Shown: piece after piece, positions 10,101 to 22,500 of the stretch
Position numbering within the stretch: the first letter of the stretch is position 1
How the letters are laid out: every line of letters starts with the position of its first letter
NCBI GenBank assembly: GCA_964247055.1
Contig: OZ176057.1
Span: 5,518,001 to 5,582,000 of the forward strand
DNA: 64,000 bases
Source of the DNA: Paragordius varius
Taxonomy: Eukaryota > Nematomorpha
Reading direction: 5' to 3'
Translations under genes and position numbers: made by a program
Notes under the pieces: generated by a model
The model's input: the letters and a program-made list of their open reading frames with translations, nothing else
What the model was told of the DNA's origin: nothing
Databases searched by the model: none

Positions 10101-12903
10101 TTTTTTTCTATAAAATACAATTACAAAATGTCTATTCATTTTCGCAACCCAATACAAAAATGTTAGATTTTTAAGGAAATCAACGTTTTAAAAATATTTT
10201 CTTTATAAATAATATTGGTTTTATGCATTTTGCTTATATAATTATTTCGATTTTTACTCTTCTGATATGGTAACAAAAAAATAAAATTTTTTTTATACAA
10301 ATTTAATATAGAATTTCATATTCATCTCTTTTCCATTTGTGAATATTAAAAAAATTAAAAGATGGTCAAAAAAATAAATTTAACATATAATTTTAACATA
10401 AACATATAATTCTCTTTTTCCCAATATTAAATATAACTTAGGCAAATTATATAGAAATTAAAAATTACACAAATTTAACGCAAAAAAATAAAGTATATTA
10501 TAAAAAAATTATTATCTCAAAATAAAATTTGTTAATTATATAATTTACGCATTTGTTGTTTTTGTAGCATAATGGCAGTGTGTTTGACAACTTCAAACGT
10601 GCAAAAATTTTGTTCTTTATCGGAATGCGTATTCATATTATTATTCATAGCCCGGGTTATAATAGTTTCCATAGGCCAAATTGAACATAAACCCTTGTTT
10701 TATTATATATATATATATATATATAGCATACAGACATATTGTAAAAATTTAAAAGGCAAAATCATACTTTTTTGATTCTACAAAAAAACTATATATATAA
10801 AACAATTTTGATTTGGGTATCATTGATTGTAAAACTAAAATCTAACACAAAACAATTAAATATATTAAAATTACCCAAAACAAAAAATATAATATAGTTA
10901 ATTTTTATACCCTTAAATAAGTTTTAATACTAAAAATAAAACCGTAGTTATAAAATGAATTATGATATGTTTATTCTTTTTATGAATGCTTTTAATTTTA
11001 AAATAGAGCTGATATTATGTATTTTAGTCTACCATACAGTATAATGAAGTTTTTTTTATATCAAAAACGTAAGAACAACATTTAATCATTTTATTATAAT
11101 TTTTTGGAAGGTTAGTTTATAATTTAGATTTTTAACCATGTGCTTTTTGGGGTCAGTTTTTGAAAAGGGGCTATAAAGATATTTTAATTTTACTTGAATA
11201 CAAAATAAAATTGTTTAATTAAGAGACATAGTTTAAAAATTAATGAAAATTAAAAACTGAAAAAATATTTTAGAAATATATATATATATATTTACCTGGT
11301 CATTTCCAACGGCTATATATTTGCAAGAGGCATCAGTCGCCATACAGCATATTTGACTTTGGGGTTCTGGGATCTAATCAAAAATGAAAAAAAAATTATA
11401 TATTTTTTCAAATAATTACAATAAAAATTATAATTAGAGTAAAAATTGCAACATTATACGGACAAAACACGTAAAAATATAAAGACAATTTTTTTTTTCA
11501 AAAATACAATCATACTTTTTTATACCTTAATTAGTCATCCTATAAAAATGATATGATTAATAATAAGTAACAATGTAATTAATTATGTTACCTATACATT
11601 TTTTATTTTGTACTTAAAAGTTTAAAACAAAGAGTTATATTTAAAAAAAATCAGGTTTTAAAATTATGGTCTTTATAAAAAATTTGTTTTTATATAATTG
11701 CGTTTTATAGACAAAACGTAATAAGTTCTTATATCAAATATCTTTTTTTTTAAAAAAACCATTCATACGAGCTTATAGTTTTGACTGTTAAATTGTATAT
11801 ACATAATAACATATTCTCTATAAAAATTCAAAATACTTCTAATTACTTAAGTAAAAATTGGAATTATACGGACAAAATGTAAAAATATAGAGACAAATCT
11901 TTTTATTTAAAAGAAAACCATACTTTTTTAAACTTCATTTTTTTAAAAAAAATCATTGTTTTAAATTGCAAATTATAAAAATGAAATGTATATTGGTCCC
12001 ACAATTAATTCTATATATAACTATTGTAATATAATGGAAAAATTTAGGTTTAAAAAAGTATGGTGGTATTTTAGAACAGAATATTTGTCTTTATATTTTT
12101 ACGCTTTGTCCGTAAAATTTCTATTTTTACTGTATTTAGAAAACAGTATTGTTTTGCTTGTTTAAAAACCCCAACATTTATAGCTAAAATAAATTGAGGG
12201 GGGGGGTCTTTTAAAATATTATTTGCAGCAATAAAAATAATCTATATATATAATTACAAATGAGTCTATTGCATTATTCCGTATATCCCAAATAAATATT
12301 TTGCCTTCCCGACTTGCACAAACTAAATGCATCTGTATATTAAATATATATATATATACCATTTACAGTTCAAAATAAGCCCTTAACAATTCATATTCAC
12401 CCTTACTTGAACAATTTGAATTCACCCTAAAAACATTTGTGTTTTTTTAAAATTAGAAATTACCTTTATTTTATAATATGAAATTATCTTTAAAATTAAT
12501 ATAATACTAAAAAAATAATAAACTATGACATACAATTATATTTCTCATTAATAAAGAGTTTATATGAGGCCGAAAACGCATAATTTATTTTTTTGATTTG
12601 AATTGTTCAAGGTTGAATTTGAATTGTTCGAGGGTGAATTTGAATTGTTTAAGGGTGAATTTGAATTGTTTAAGGGTGAATTTAAGGTGTATATGTTATA
12701 TATATTTAACATTATATAAGAACCATTGAAAAGATTTTAAAGTTGTAATAAGTTTTAAACTTAGGTAAGATTGTCAATATATATATATATATATATATAT
12801 GGAAAACTACAAATTAATTACATATTAATAAAATTGTTTAAATAATTATCGATATATACTTGCCCAAAATATGATTTTAAATTAAATCAAATTGTCAATC
12901 GGA

Positions 12904-12953
<50 letters not shown>

Positions 12954-15182
12954 GTATAAATTAATTGATATCTACAATCCTTCGAATTTTACTATGTGAT
13001 TAAAAAAACTTATTTAAGTTAGGTTAATTAATTTTTTAGAAAAAGTTTAGTTGCAGTTCTATGGTTAATAAAATGTAAAAAATTCGGGTGTTTAATTCAC
13101 AAATTTAGATAATATAATAATTATACTATAATATAGCAAAAATTAGCGATGATATATATATTTCAAGGTTTCTTTCGTTGGCATATAATTGTTTTTAATA
13201 ATTGTAATAAAATGGAATATTTTGTAAATTAATAAAAATTTAAGGACTTTTCATAAAATGATTTTAGGTATGATTGTGAAAATGGGAGAAAAAAACCATC
13301 AAGAATTAAATTTTTTAAAGGGCCTACCCATTTTTTGTAAAAAAATTTTGTTGCTAAAACAATTTTGATAAAAAAATTTTTGGCTTTTTTAAAATTTCAC
13401 ATTCCTTGTTGCAAAGTTTCGTGAACAAAAAAACTAAAGAAAAACCGTTCGGTAAAAATATTTGAAATTTTTTTAATATATCCAAATTTGTAAAGAAAAT
13501 TTTATAAGGATTCAGAGATCAGCTGATTTTTGATATATCCAAATTTTAAAAGAAACCTGATCTAGGTGCATAAATGCATTGGTGAGTGTCACATTTGTTA
13601 TAACTTTTTTAAGTTTAGTTTGCATTGAAGTACTAGCTCTATACAACAAAAAATACAGTAAAAACTGAAATTATACGGACAAAACGTAAAAATATAAAGA
13701 CAAATATTGTTTTTCTAAAAGACAACCTAACCATTCTGTTTAAATCTTAATTTTTTTTAATATAACAACTCATGGTTTTAAACTGCAAAGTTGAAATTGA
13801 TTTGTATATCGGTAAAACAATCATTAATTATATATTTTACGGTTGTAGTTATATAAATTATATAAAAAAATAAGGTTTAAAAAAGTATGGTTGTGTTTTG
13901 AAATAAAATACTTGCCTTTATGTTTATATTTTTACGTTTTGCCCGCATAATTTACATTTTCTGTATATTTTCATTAAAATAAATTAAATATCCCTTTTTC
14001 CTTCAAAAAAAATATTATACTATAAAACATAATAGGAAACATTGAATCACAAACCACGCTTATGATAAATCCTGTTTTAGATTTTGAAACGTTAGAAAGT
14101 CAGAAAAAAATAGTTTTAATAAAATAATAATAGTAAAACTAAAGACAAATATTATTTTATGAAGAATCCAAATTTTAAAAATCCTAATTTGTTTGCTCTA
14201 ACCTGTTGATTACGATTGTTGAAATTTATATCTAAAGCAACCCCAGAACATTTTATTAGTCAGAACAAAAAAAGGACATTTCTATATCAAAAAACTTATG
14301 TGTATTTAGATTTTCCAATTTTTTCATACTTATACAGTATGAGTAAGTTTACTTTGCTAGAAAGTTATTAATTATTGCCAAATAGTAAATTCAACAAAGG
14401 GCAGTATTATTGCTTAATAATAGCAAAAAGTGTAAAACTAACTATAAGCCAATAATGATGTGTTTTGTTGTATTTATTAATTGGCAATAATTAATAACTT
14501 TCTAGCAATGTATACTTACTTATACTGTAATTCAATATTATCTGTTTCAACAACCTAAAACTGAATGTCTTTATTAATAAAAATAAAATATTTAAGTTTT
14601 TAGGTGTTGTTTTTATAATTTCAAATATTGATGTGTAATAAAACCTTTGATCTAAAAGCACAAGGGGTCCATCCTCACCCACCCCGTAAAGTAGAGCAGA
14701 ATTTTCAGGTATAAAACCGGCTTTAACGAAATTTTTTTCACTGGAATTATTTAGGCTTATGATGGGATTTACATTGTTTTTGATGTTTGTTATATCATAG
14801 ATTCGTATATATTTGTAACCTATATAGTATTATTTGATGTGGAAAATATAATAAAATAAATTATAATCAAACACAAAATATAAATCTTTGATTTAATTTA
14901 ATCAAAATTCAAATAGCCACTTTAAATAAATGTATTAATAAAAAAAATTAAACAAATACCTGCAGCAGCCAGATATTTTTCGTCCCCAGAAAAAGATATA
15001 TCGTTGACTTGCTAAATAATTTAGATTATTAATTTATAAATATATTTATTAAAAAATAAATATAACTTATATAATATTACTGATTCCGGATGCTGTAAGG
15101 AGCAAAAGGATGAATTGGAATCACCAATTTTCCATAATCTAATTGAATGATCATAACCAGCCGTAGCAAAAAGCTTTACCAT
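6491..15182 (-). CDS. Lst8: LST8 (mLST8/GbetaL), TOR complex WD40 subunit, 12 exons
   Basis: LST8 is the seven-bladed WD40 subunit that binds the TOR kinase domain in TORC1 and TORC2. Exons read from the minus strand: 15182-15081, 15011-14960, 14819-14645, 14231-14203, 12332-12258, 11373-11296, 10693-10549, 10050-9733, 9478-9253, 8672-8563, 7151-6978, 6612-6491. Borders are GT/AG and phases join, except between the third and fourth exon. There, either the third exon runs on to about 14563, or a small exon is missed. Start and stop are both present. The predicted length of about 530 residues exceeds the family's roughly 320 because of an insert between late blades. Orthology rests on ordered matches along the whole human protein, from AGYDHSIRLW to the C-terminal SGHRKAIICM. 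Confidence 0.9.
7401..7662. repeat. MITE family B copy in LST8 intron 10
   Basis: Ends are ACCATTTAGA and TTGTAAATGGT. The core AAATAAATTATGTGTTC and its inverse mark family B. The subterminal TTCACCC motif is present in one to two units per side. Confidence 0.8.
8012..8264. repeat. MITE family A copy in LST8 intron 10
   Basis: Contains TATACGGAGAAAATG, then CAAAAGACAACC and the inverse arm GGTTGTCTTTTAGAAAAG and TTTGTCTTTATAT. The outer ends are degraded. Confidence 0.75.
8563..10693 (-). CDS. Lst8: LST8 exons 7-10: blade 5, large insert, blade 6
   Basis: Exon 7 (10693-10549) gives GLCSIWPMETI and ends in a segment aligned with the human PAHTRYALQ region. Exons 8 (10050-9733) and 9 (9478-9253) add about 150-180 residues rich in Asn and Ser that the family does not have. 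The family match then resumes with YVLNCTFSPDAK at the end of exon 9 and continues in exon 10 as YVATCTDKGQTLVWRNTF, matching human LLATCSADQTCKIWRTSNF. Exon 8 has 105 open codons in an AT-rich context, which argues that it is coding. Its exact borders are less certain than those of the other exons. Confidence 0.72.
9557..9706. repeat. Short palindromic element in LST8 intron 8
   Basis: TTGTAAAAGATATTATTAAA (9557 on) is the inverse of the right arm ending TTTAATATCTTTTACAA at 9706. Arms are about 40 bp with a loop of about 68 nt. No coding potential; probably a small MITE. Confidence 0.65.
11296..15182 (-). CDS. Lst8: LST8 exons 1-6: blades 1 to about 4
   Basis: Exon 1 starts MVKLFATAGYDHSIRLWK, like the usual LST8 N terminus. 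Exon 2 gives QVNDISFSGDEKYLAAAG and exon 3 gives GYKYIRIYD, then GEDGPLVLLDQR, matching human QVNALE, GYQHIRMYD and GEDCTARIWDLR. Exon 4 is only 29 nt (INFNNRNQQ). Exon 5 gives LVCASREGKIFIWDIRN, aligned with LIVGDQSGAIHIWDLK. Exon 6 starts IPEPQSQICC, matching the diagnostic IPEPEVSIT. A Tc1/mariner-type MITE lies in the third intron and a B MITE begins 26 nt above the exon 5 acceptor. Confidence 0.88.
11437..11712. repeat. MITE family A copy, right arm decayed
   Basis: GTAAAAATTGCAACATTATA and CAAAACACGTAAAAATATAA open the element; the inverse arm ends TTTATAGACAAAACG. Lies in LST8 intron 5. Confidence 0.65.
11849..12134. repeat. MITE family A copy
   Basis: AAGTAAAAATTGGAATTATA at the left, TTTGTCCGTAAAATTTC and TTTTTACTGTA at the right, with the AAGACAACC-type inner arms. 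LST8 intron 5. Confidence 0.82.
12358..12692. repeat. MITE family B copy 26 nt above the LST8 exon 5 acceptor
   Basis: Begins ACCATTTACAGTTCAAAAT just beyond a (TA)n run. The right arm holds four units of GTTTAAGGGTGAATTTGAAT and close variants. Its left end is 26 nt upstream of the 3' splice site at 12333. Confidence 0.8.
12693..13655. other. LST8 intron sequence, microsatellites only
   Basis: (TA)n runs occur at about 12776-12800 and 12909-12956. The rest is AT-rich without recognisable exons or element ends. Confidence 0.5.
13656..13963. repeat. MITE family A copy with TA flanks
   Basis: CAGTAAAAACTGAAATTATA at the left and the inverse ending CATTTTCTG, each next to TA. Internal arms CAAATATTGTTTTTCTAAAA and the inverse are present. 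Confidence 0.85.
14335..14527. mobile_element. Tc1/mariner-type MITE in LST8 intron 3
   Basis: A 193-bp element with terminal inverted repeats of about 48 bp: CAGTATGAGTAAGTTTAC at the left and the inverse ending CTTACTTATACTG. It is flanked by TA on both sides. The arms continue through GCTAGAAAGTTATTAATT. It has no coding capacity. Its terminus contains a donor-like GTAAGTAT on the minus strand. Confidence 0.88.
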
Positions 15183-15236
15183 TTCCAAATTTAAATACAC
15201 CCGGTGGTTTTAGTAATTTATGAAAATTCATATTTT

Positions 15237-15797
15237 GTATCGTGTTTGGTTACATCACATTCATTTTAGTCCTTCGATTCGAATTGGGGTAGTTAGATAC
15301 CCCAGACCTGTTTAAAATGAAATTCTTAAAAAACATGAAAGGAATCGAAACCATGGCAAAATTTTGCACTATATAACATTAATAACCGAAATATATAAAA
15401 AAAATTTACTCAAAATTACTTGGTATTACTAATTTTTAGCTAAAAGCAAAATGTAAAAATTTAGTCAACGTAGCATGTGTGCAATGGCAAAATTTAAAAA
15501 TAATACAAAATAAACCGCTTTTCCTCTTTCTATCAATACTAGATGTAATTTAAATACAAAAGCTTTAATTTTACCCTTAAAATTACATGAAGACGATATT
15601 TTGCAAAAATATAGAAAAATAAAAATGGCGTCGAAGTAGTTTGACACGGAACTTTTTTTTCAAAACAAAATATTATTTAGATATTTTGGCATAATTAGGA
15701 TAGAAGCATAAATTTTAATTTGGACCGTTTCCTCCAGTCGTTTTGTAAAAGTCTTAACTTAAATTTAGTCTGGGGTACACCAATTTGAATCAAAGTG
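15237..15797. repeat. TTAA MITE (family D) just upstream of the LST8 start codon
   Basis: Homologous along its length to the 38685-39261 copy. It has a GGGGTAGTTAGATACCCC palindrome near one end, and TTAA follows its right end; the left terminus is worn. It begins only about 55 bp from the LST8 ATG, so the LST8 5' untranslated region or promoter must be tiny, lie within this element, or lie beyond it. Confidence 0.8.
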
Positions 15798-16387
15798 TTA
15801 AAATCTATAAAATTTCTAAGGGTCTGAAATCCTAAACGTTTTTACACCCTAGTATAAATAAGTTGGCAAAAATAAAAATTTTTAATTACTATTTACCACG
15901 CTATATTTGCTACTTAAAGCAAAAAATGAAAATATATAAAACTTAATTATACGCCGAATCAATACTAATTTTAACAGACATTTATCAAAGATGAAATTTT
16001 ATAAGTGAGATAAATGCTAAATGTTAATAAGAGCGGAATTTAAATGTAAGACTCCTATTATGGAGGGGAATACATAACTAAGTTTTAGAGACAAACTTAG
16101 ATATGCGAATGCAGTATATTGACAAGATTCATGAAGGGAAAGATTAATTCAATTGAGAGATAAAGATATGAAAATTATATGGACTTATAAATGTCAAAAA
16201 CATTAAAATTTAAAAGATATATCACTTTTTATTTCAAATTTTTTGAATGATAAAAATGATTTAATTATCAAACGCTGCCAACTGGCATTAATAATAGGCT
16301 CTATATTTAAAATAACACTAGCTTATACCAAAATTCTTTTTATAACATACAAGTTTTATTTTTAACGCATCATTATATCCCTAGAAA
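15798..16387. other. AT-rich intergenic spacer
   Basis: Lies between the 5' end of LST8 and the probable 3' end of the next minus-strand gene. I see no exons, RNA gene or element end in it. Confidence 0.4.
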
Positions 16388-16530
16388 TTAACACAGCCCA
16401 GCATCCGACTCAACTAAGCGGCTGTGAACCACCATTCGTAGGTATGGAAGGGCAGCAAGGACATCTTTTGTGGTCAGTGGACATGGGTGACTTGATGGAC
16501 GGTTTACATAAATTTCTTGGATTAGATTTT
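16388..16530 (-). CDS. Probable terminal exon of the unidentified gene
   Basis: A GC-richer island reads 46 residues, including LTTKDVLAALPYLRMVVHSR, to a TAA stop, after a pyrimidine-rich acceptor (TTTCTTTCTCAG). The other two minus frames and one plus frame are also largely open here, so the frame is chosen only because of the acceptor. Its link to exons above 22.9 kb is inferred. Confidence 0.4.
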
Positions 16531-19500
16531 CTGAGAAAGAAAACTATTATCATGGAATATTTAAAAATTTCATTCTGGTAGATGCATCAAAATTGTGGTT
16601 TTACTGTTTCTCACGAATAATTTGAAAAAACATTTATGATGTGGTAATTGCTCTATGACAATCACAATGATGCTGAATACACTATGCACAAATAGTGATA
16701 TATATGTATATATATATTACATATATATGTTGGTGAATCTTTGCGAATAAACAGAATTTATATTTAACAAAAATTTGATAAACAAATATTTTAAGCGAAA
16801 TTTTATGGTGATAAAAAAGTTCTGCAGCCTCGAATTTTATTGAGAGTGTTTTTTTATATTATCTTAAATCATTTTTGTATTGTTTCTTCAGTGCCTCATA
16901 ATACTATCTGCATTTTTTAGAAATATTTTTTGTAAAAAAAATAGGATAAATTAAAATTTTATCCCACAATGTCGGAATTTTTTCGTTTATGTTAAAACTG
17001 GCCCATTTTAGAAGAGCGAAAGCATTTAAAACTTTCGGAGCCCCCATCTTAAAATTAAAATATTTTAAAATATTGTTTTGCCTTTTATAGGTTGTTTCGG
17101 AGGTATTTTAGTGATATTTTTTGGAATGAAGCATTTAACCTTCACCAAAAAAAAAATTTAAAATATGTGTGCGAATTGTGCCCTTTTCTCACATAAAAAC
17201 ACTTAGCACAATGTAAATAACATAATTACATCACTCGTAAGGGCCAAAAAAAGTACCTTAATAATCCTCATACATTTTCCTATCAAAATATATATATTTT
17301 AGCATGATATTTTTTATACCCCCCGATTGACGCAGTGCTTTTACGATATGAGGCTGCTACGAAACCCCAATATTATAATTACTCCTGTCCTAAATGAACC
17401 CCATACGGCTGCATTTTAGCAGTATATATATAGTAAATTAATTAATAATTATCACTAAAAACAAAATATCCAAATAAAAAATGATTATACAGGTTAAAAA
17501 ATGTAACAAACACATATAGGACCTTTGATGAATGCTCTCTGTTGTATCCAAACAAATTTGACATATCTTTTTCATTTTATTTATTTGTTTATTTGAATAT
17601 CATTTATTAATCTTACTGTATGATATATATATATATATAAATATCGGCTAGCCAGTTTTGGGTCGCTTGGCTTAGAAACAATTATTTAGAAATCAGTTTT
17701 ATAAATTCTTTTCTCTTGTAATAATTTGAGATGTAAAATCAAAATAATTTTACATCGAATGAGATTCCAACTGAGAAATATAATGAATATATTACTTAGT
17801 CTCCCTCGGTGCATTTTTTTGTAAAAATATAAAATTTAAACGGGCTAACACGTTTTCAATGTTTAAAAAAAACCTGGTCTGAATTGAAAACTTTAATTTA
17901 AAGGGCTATGTTACCGGCAAAATTGTAAATTATTAAAACAATTTTTTTTATTTTATTTAAATAGCCCAACACGTTTTACGAAAAAGTGCTACACTAATAT
18001 TTGTTGGAAAGCACCATTTTTAGCGAATGATCTAAGGGGCAGAGAGATAGAATTTAATCTTAAAGTTAAGTTTATAAATCAATGCGCCTAATAGGTCATA
18101 TTAAAGTTAAACGAGATATAACATTTTGATTCGCTTGGGGAAAATAAAATAGTGAATTAGGTTTTTATTTGATAATATTAAAAATAATACTTTGGATTTA
18201 TAAATATATAACTTTAATGGTAAATAACTAGCGAAAATTATTAAAATAAATCAGGGCCTCTTAAACTAGGGTCGCGACCCCATTTGGGGTCGCGAGCGAT
18301 AAAAATACGTTTTAACAAAAAATGTTTTTGAACTTGTAAAATTATTGTTATAAAGAAAAATTACAATCATTGTATACAATATTACCTAAAATCTTCGATT
18401 CGGAAAGACTGTTTATACCAGCATTTCTATATCGATCATTATAATCTATATATTATAAAAATGGAAAATGCTGGCTTTGTGATCTGTTTCCGGAAAACCG
18501 GTAGACCCATTCAAATCCAAATGTCAAAAAATATAATCATTAATGAATGCCCCGACAATAGCTTTGCATTTTTTTTGAATTAGGCCCCCAGTTCGGGCCC
18601 ACCCCATGTTAAAACGCGTTTTTTTTCGAACAAGTCCACAAAAATCGTGTCTTGAGACAATTTTCCGGAAAACGTAATGGTCGATTACAAATATGAAATT
18701 TTTCTACCTTTTTTTGATTGCACCGATCATAGTCGGCTTACTTTTTAAATTTAGGCTCTCTTTTTACCCTCTTACCCCGTAAAATGCTATTTTTTTTAAA
18801 AAAACTATATATTTTTTGCCCAGGGTATGAGACCGTTAAAATTCAATGAGGATTCCAGGTATTCCCAAAAGGCAAAAATTTTAGTCTTGCGTTTTTTAAA
18901 TATTTGCTGCTGGGTAAACATATAGCCGCTAAAACTGCACCACTATATAGAAATTGCGTTGTTTTGGAGCTAATTTACAGATATGAAGCCATATGAGCTC
19001 ATTAAAAGCTTGAAATATTACCCGTAATGAGGTAAAAATTAAGGCGGCCTTTTTTATTAGCCGTTAATTTGGGGTCTTTATGCCCTCGTCACCTATAACG
19101 ATCATTTACTGTTGAGGTATTTTTTTGAAAAACCCATGAGACGATGGTATCCAAAATGATTCCAAATATTTGCCCTATAAAGGCAAATAATTTAACTCAG
19201 CGCTTTTTCCATACTATGGGTAGGTGTCTACCGGTTTAAAACTGACACCCCATACAAAATAGGCGTAGTTTTGGAGCTAATTTTCAAAAAACATAAAAAG
19301 CCATACGAGTTCACTTAAACTCATTTCTGGGGAATTTTTATAATATCATTCTTTCCTTTAAAAAGGGATCACAAATGATTTACTTTTTATATCCCTTGAT
19401 CCCAGATGCGTGAACACAATTTCAAAATGGAACTTTTAACCAAGATTTCGTAAAATAAAAATCTTAAAAAAATCCAATGATAGTTGAATATTAACTTGAA

Positions 19501-22500
19501 TAAGGGACAGTTTAAATATGGGCAATTTCAAGTAAACAGTATTTGTGCCTAAAATTCGTAAAAGAATAATTAAAGGCATTTTTTATTAAATATGTTTTTT
19601 ATTATTTTTATCTCCATTAACTCTATTGTAAATTATTAAGATTATCGGTGAGACTACGTCACAGCGAAGCGTAACAGGGCCAGCTAGTATCTTGTATAAA
19701 TTTACTATGAATCAATCTTATAGAAATTTATAAAAAATGTACATTTATTTTTGTTAATCTCTTAAAACCGAAATTATCTTGTATAAATATACTATGAATC
19801 AGAAAATGTTATAGAAATTTATAAAAAATGTAGATTCATCTTTGATCTCTTAACACCGAAATTATCTTGTTTAAATTTACTATGAATCAGAAAATATTAT
19901 AAAAATTTATAAAATATTTTATTAATATGCCATTTATCTTCTTTTACTCCATAATGTTTTTTCAAAATATTTTGCCAATAAAATTGTCGACTTATTCTTT
20001 ATAATAATCCTTGTTACCGGAATTTTATTTTTCCTTTTTTACTCCTTTAAAGCCTTTTCTCGATAATATTCATCAATCACATTATCAGTAAATAGTTTTT
20101 ATTAGGTGGTGCATTGTAGTATTTAGTTTTTGATATTTCAACCTAATCATATGTGTAAGCTTATAGTAATGAGTTGTCCCATAAGGAGCCAATAAGCCAA
20201 AAGAGAGGGCAAATTGTGATTTGTTTACAATGTGAAGCGGTTCTTCATTGCTAAATATCCCAAGGACACAGTATATTTGATAAGCGATGAATTTTGCATT
20301 GGGACATAACTATATATATATAATATATTACTGGCTCATTAATATTATAGTTGGGCGATTTGGAAAATAATAAAAATATTGTTGAAATTAAACATTTTTT
20401 TCCTATCTTACATTCCTTTGCTAATTTAATTATGGAAAAAAATTGTTTTATAACATACACACACGCTATTGTTCTTAAATTGACCAACAGTAAAGTATTA
20501 ATAAGCCATCCCAACATAAGTGCGCATATTTGTATGTGCAGTTTAAATTGAAATTATAAGAAAACGTAATAATATAAAAACAAATATTTATTTCTAAAGA
20601 CACCACCATACTTTTTAAATTTTGATTTTTTTAATAATAACTCATTGTTTCAACCTCTAAAGTATATAATAGAGATGTATATTGGTAACATATTATTTTA
20701 CGATTATTTTAATAGGATAAATTTATTTGAAAAAGTATGGTTGTTTTTTAAAAAAATGCCTTTATAATTTTCGTCTTATCCGAACAATTTTTACTCTATA
20801 TCAGTGGTACTCAAACCGCGGGGCCGCATGCGGCCCTAAGAGAGAAATTGTCCTATGACCATATTGTTACTCAAATTATTTTTTGATGAATTTTAAAATA
20901 GACATAAAAGAATTTTTGCTTAATATTATTTTATTTTATTTAGATTTTGGTAATATTTATTTTTATTCCAATTTGGAATGTAGAAAAATTTCCCTACATT
21001 AAAATAATTTCCAAATTTGGAACACGTTTTCTATTTCTCTGTGCTATTTTCTTTTCTATTTTAAAAATTTTTATTGCATTGCTTTTTTGTATTTAAGTTT
21101 CATTGCTATCCTGCCTCATTCCCATAAAATATTTTTCAAATCAACATCATTCAATTACGACCTGTTTTTAAATAGTTCAAATTTTATTCCTATTTTTTAG
21201 AAAAATTTACATAATATTTAAACACAATTTCAAAGGATGGCATCTAATGCTAAAAAACGTAAATTATCCTATGAAATCGTTCCTCTAAAAATGAATGGGA
21301 AGAAAATTCTTTGTCGTTTTAAAAAATGTGTTGCCTCCCTAATATGTAAGGATAATAAAATAATAAAAAAATACAATATTGAAAGACATTTAACTATCCA
21401 TTCTCATAAATTACCAGAAAATCAAGGTTTGAGAAATGAAAAAAAGATAAAGGATTTATACCAGAAAGAAAAATCTATTGTGTCGATAGCTTTCTCCCAG
21501 GGAAAGGCTGTAACATTAGCTTCGTATGAAATTTTATATAGGGAAAAAAATATGAAACCGTTTACTGATTCCCAACTAAAAAAAGAATGTGTAATAATTG
21601 GTTGCACTTTTTTATTTGATAAATCATAATAAAGAACAAATCATGAACTAAATTAAAAACTTGAACTTTCTGATTCAACATATGCTCGACGCCTTGAAGA
21701 TATGTCTAAATATATTTATGACAATACTTTATTGGCTCTGAAAAACTGTAAATATTTTGGTATTGCTATTAATTCTAGCACTGATAGTAGTTCAACACCT
21801 CAATGTGCGCTCTTCGTGAGATTTTGCAACGACAAAATAATCAACGATGAATATTTAAAATTTTTACCAATGAATAATACCACGAAAAGAAGTGATTTTT
21901 CAATATAATTAGCACTTTTTTCATTAATAACACTAGACAACAAATTTTTCTGCCACTCGAGTTTTTTGCATTTTCTGATTTTTAGTATCATATTAACAGT
22001 AAATCTGAAATAAAAATTATAACTCGATGGAAGAATTTTGTATAATTTGATTTTTTTGATTATGCGCCCTCTTTATCAAAATTTACTAAAAAATGTTTTT
22101 CTTTGAAAATATACAAGTAATGCGCATTTGTAATAAATCATTCGAAAGAGTAATAAAAACTCTATAAAATGCATACTAATATGTATTACATCGACAGTTA
22201 GTATTGGACACAAAGAGCGACAAACGCGCGAAGCGAGAGCATTTTTTTTAATTATTATATTTTTAAAACTAATGGATGAAAATAGCTCAATCTTTGTTTA
22301 GATGGTGATGAATGTCCAAAAAAGATAACACAAGAAAGTTTTTTTGATTAAAACATTTTTTATCGCTTTTATGTCACTCAAAACAGCCATTTTTAATTTT
22401 TTGTTTTTTAAAAATTACCATCTCATCAATATTAATTTATTTATAGAAAATGTGCTCAAGTATTCTAATTGTTTTTCCCACAACTTACACGTGTGAGACG

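Noticed and set aside
14500-14570. Perfect-looking splice donor GTAAGTAT after the LST8 third exon frame
   Set aside because: It is the terminal inverted repeat of the Tc1/mariner-type MITE at 14335-14527, repeated at its other end, so not ancestral to the gene.
16365-16580. Plus-strand frame of 71 codons over the GC island
   Set aside because: The minus strand has a strong acceptor and lies in line with other minus exons; the plus strand lacks a good donor or start. Not excluded fully.
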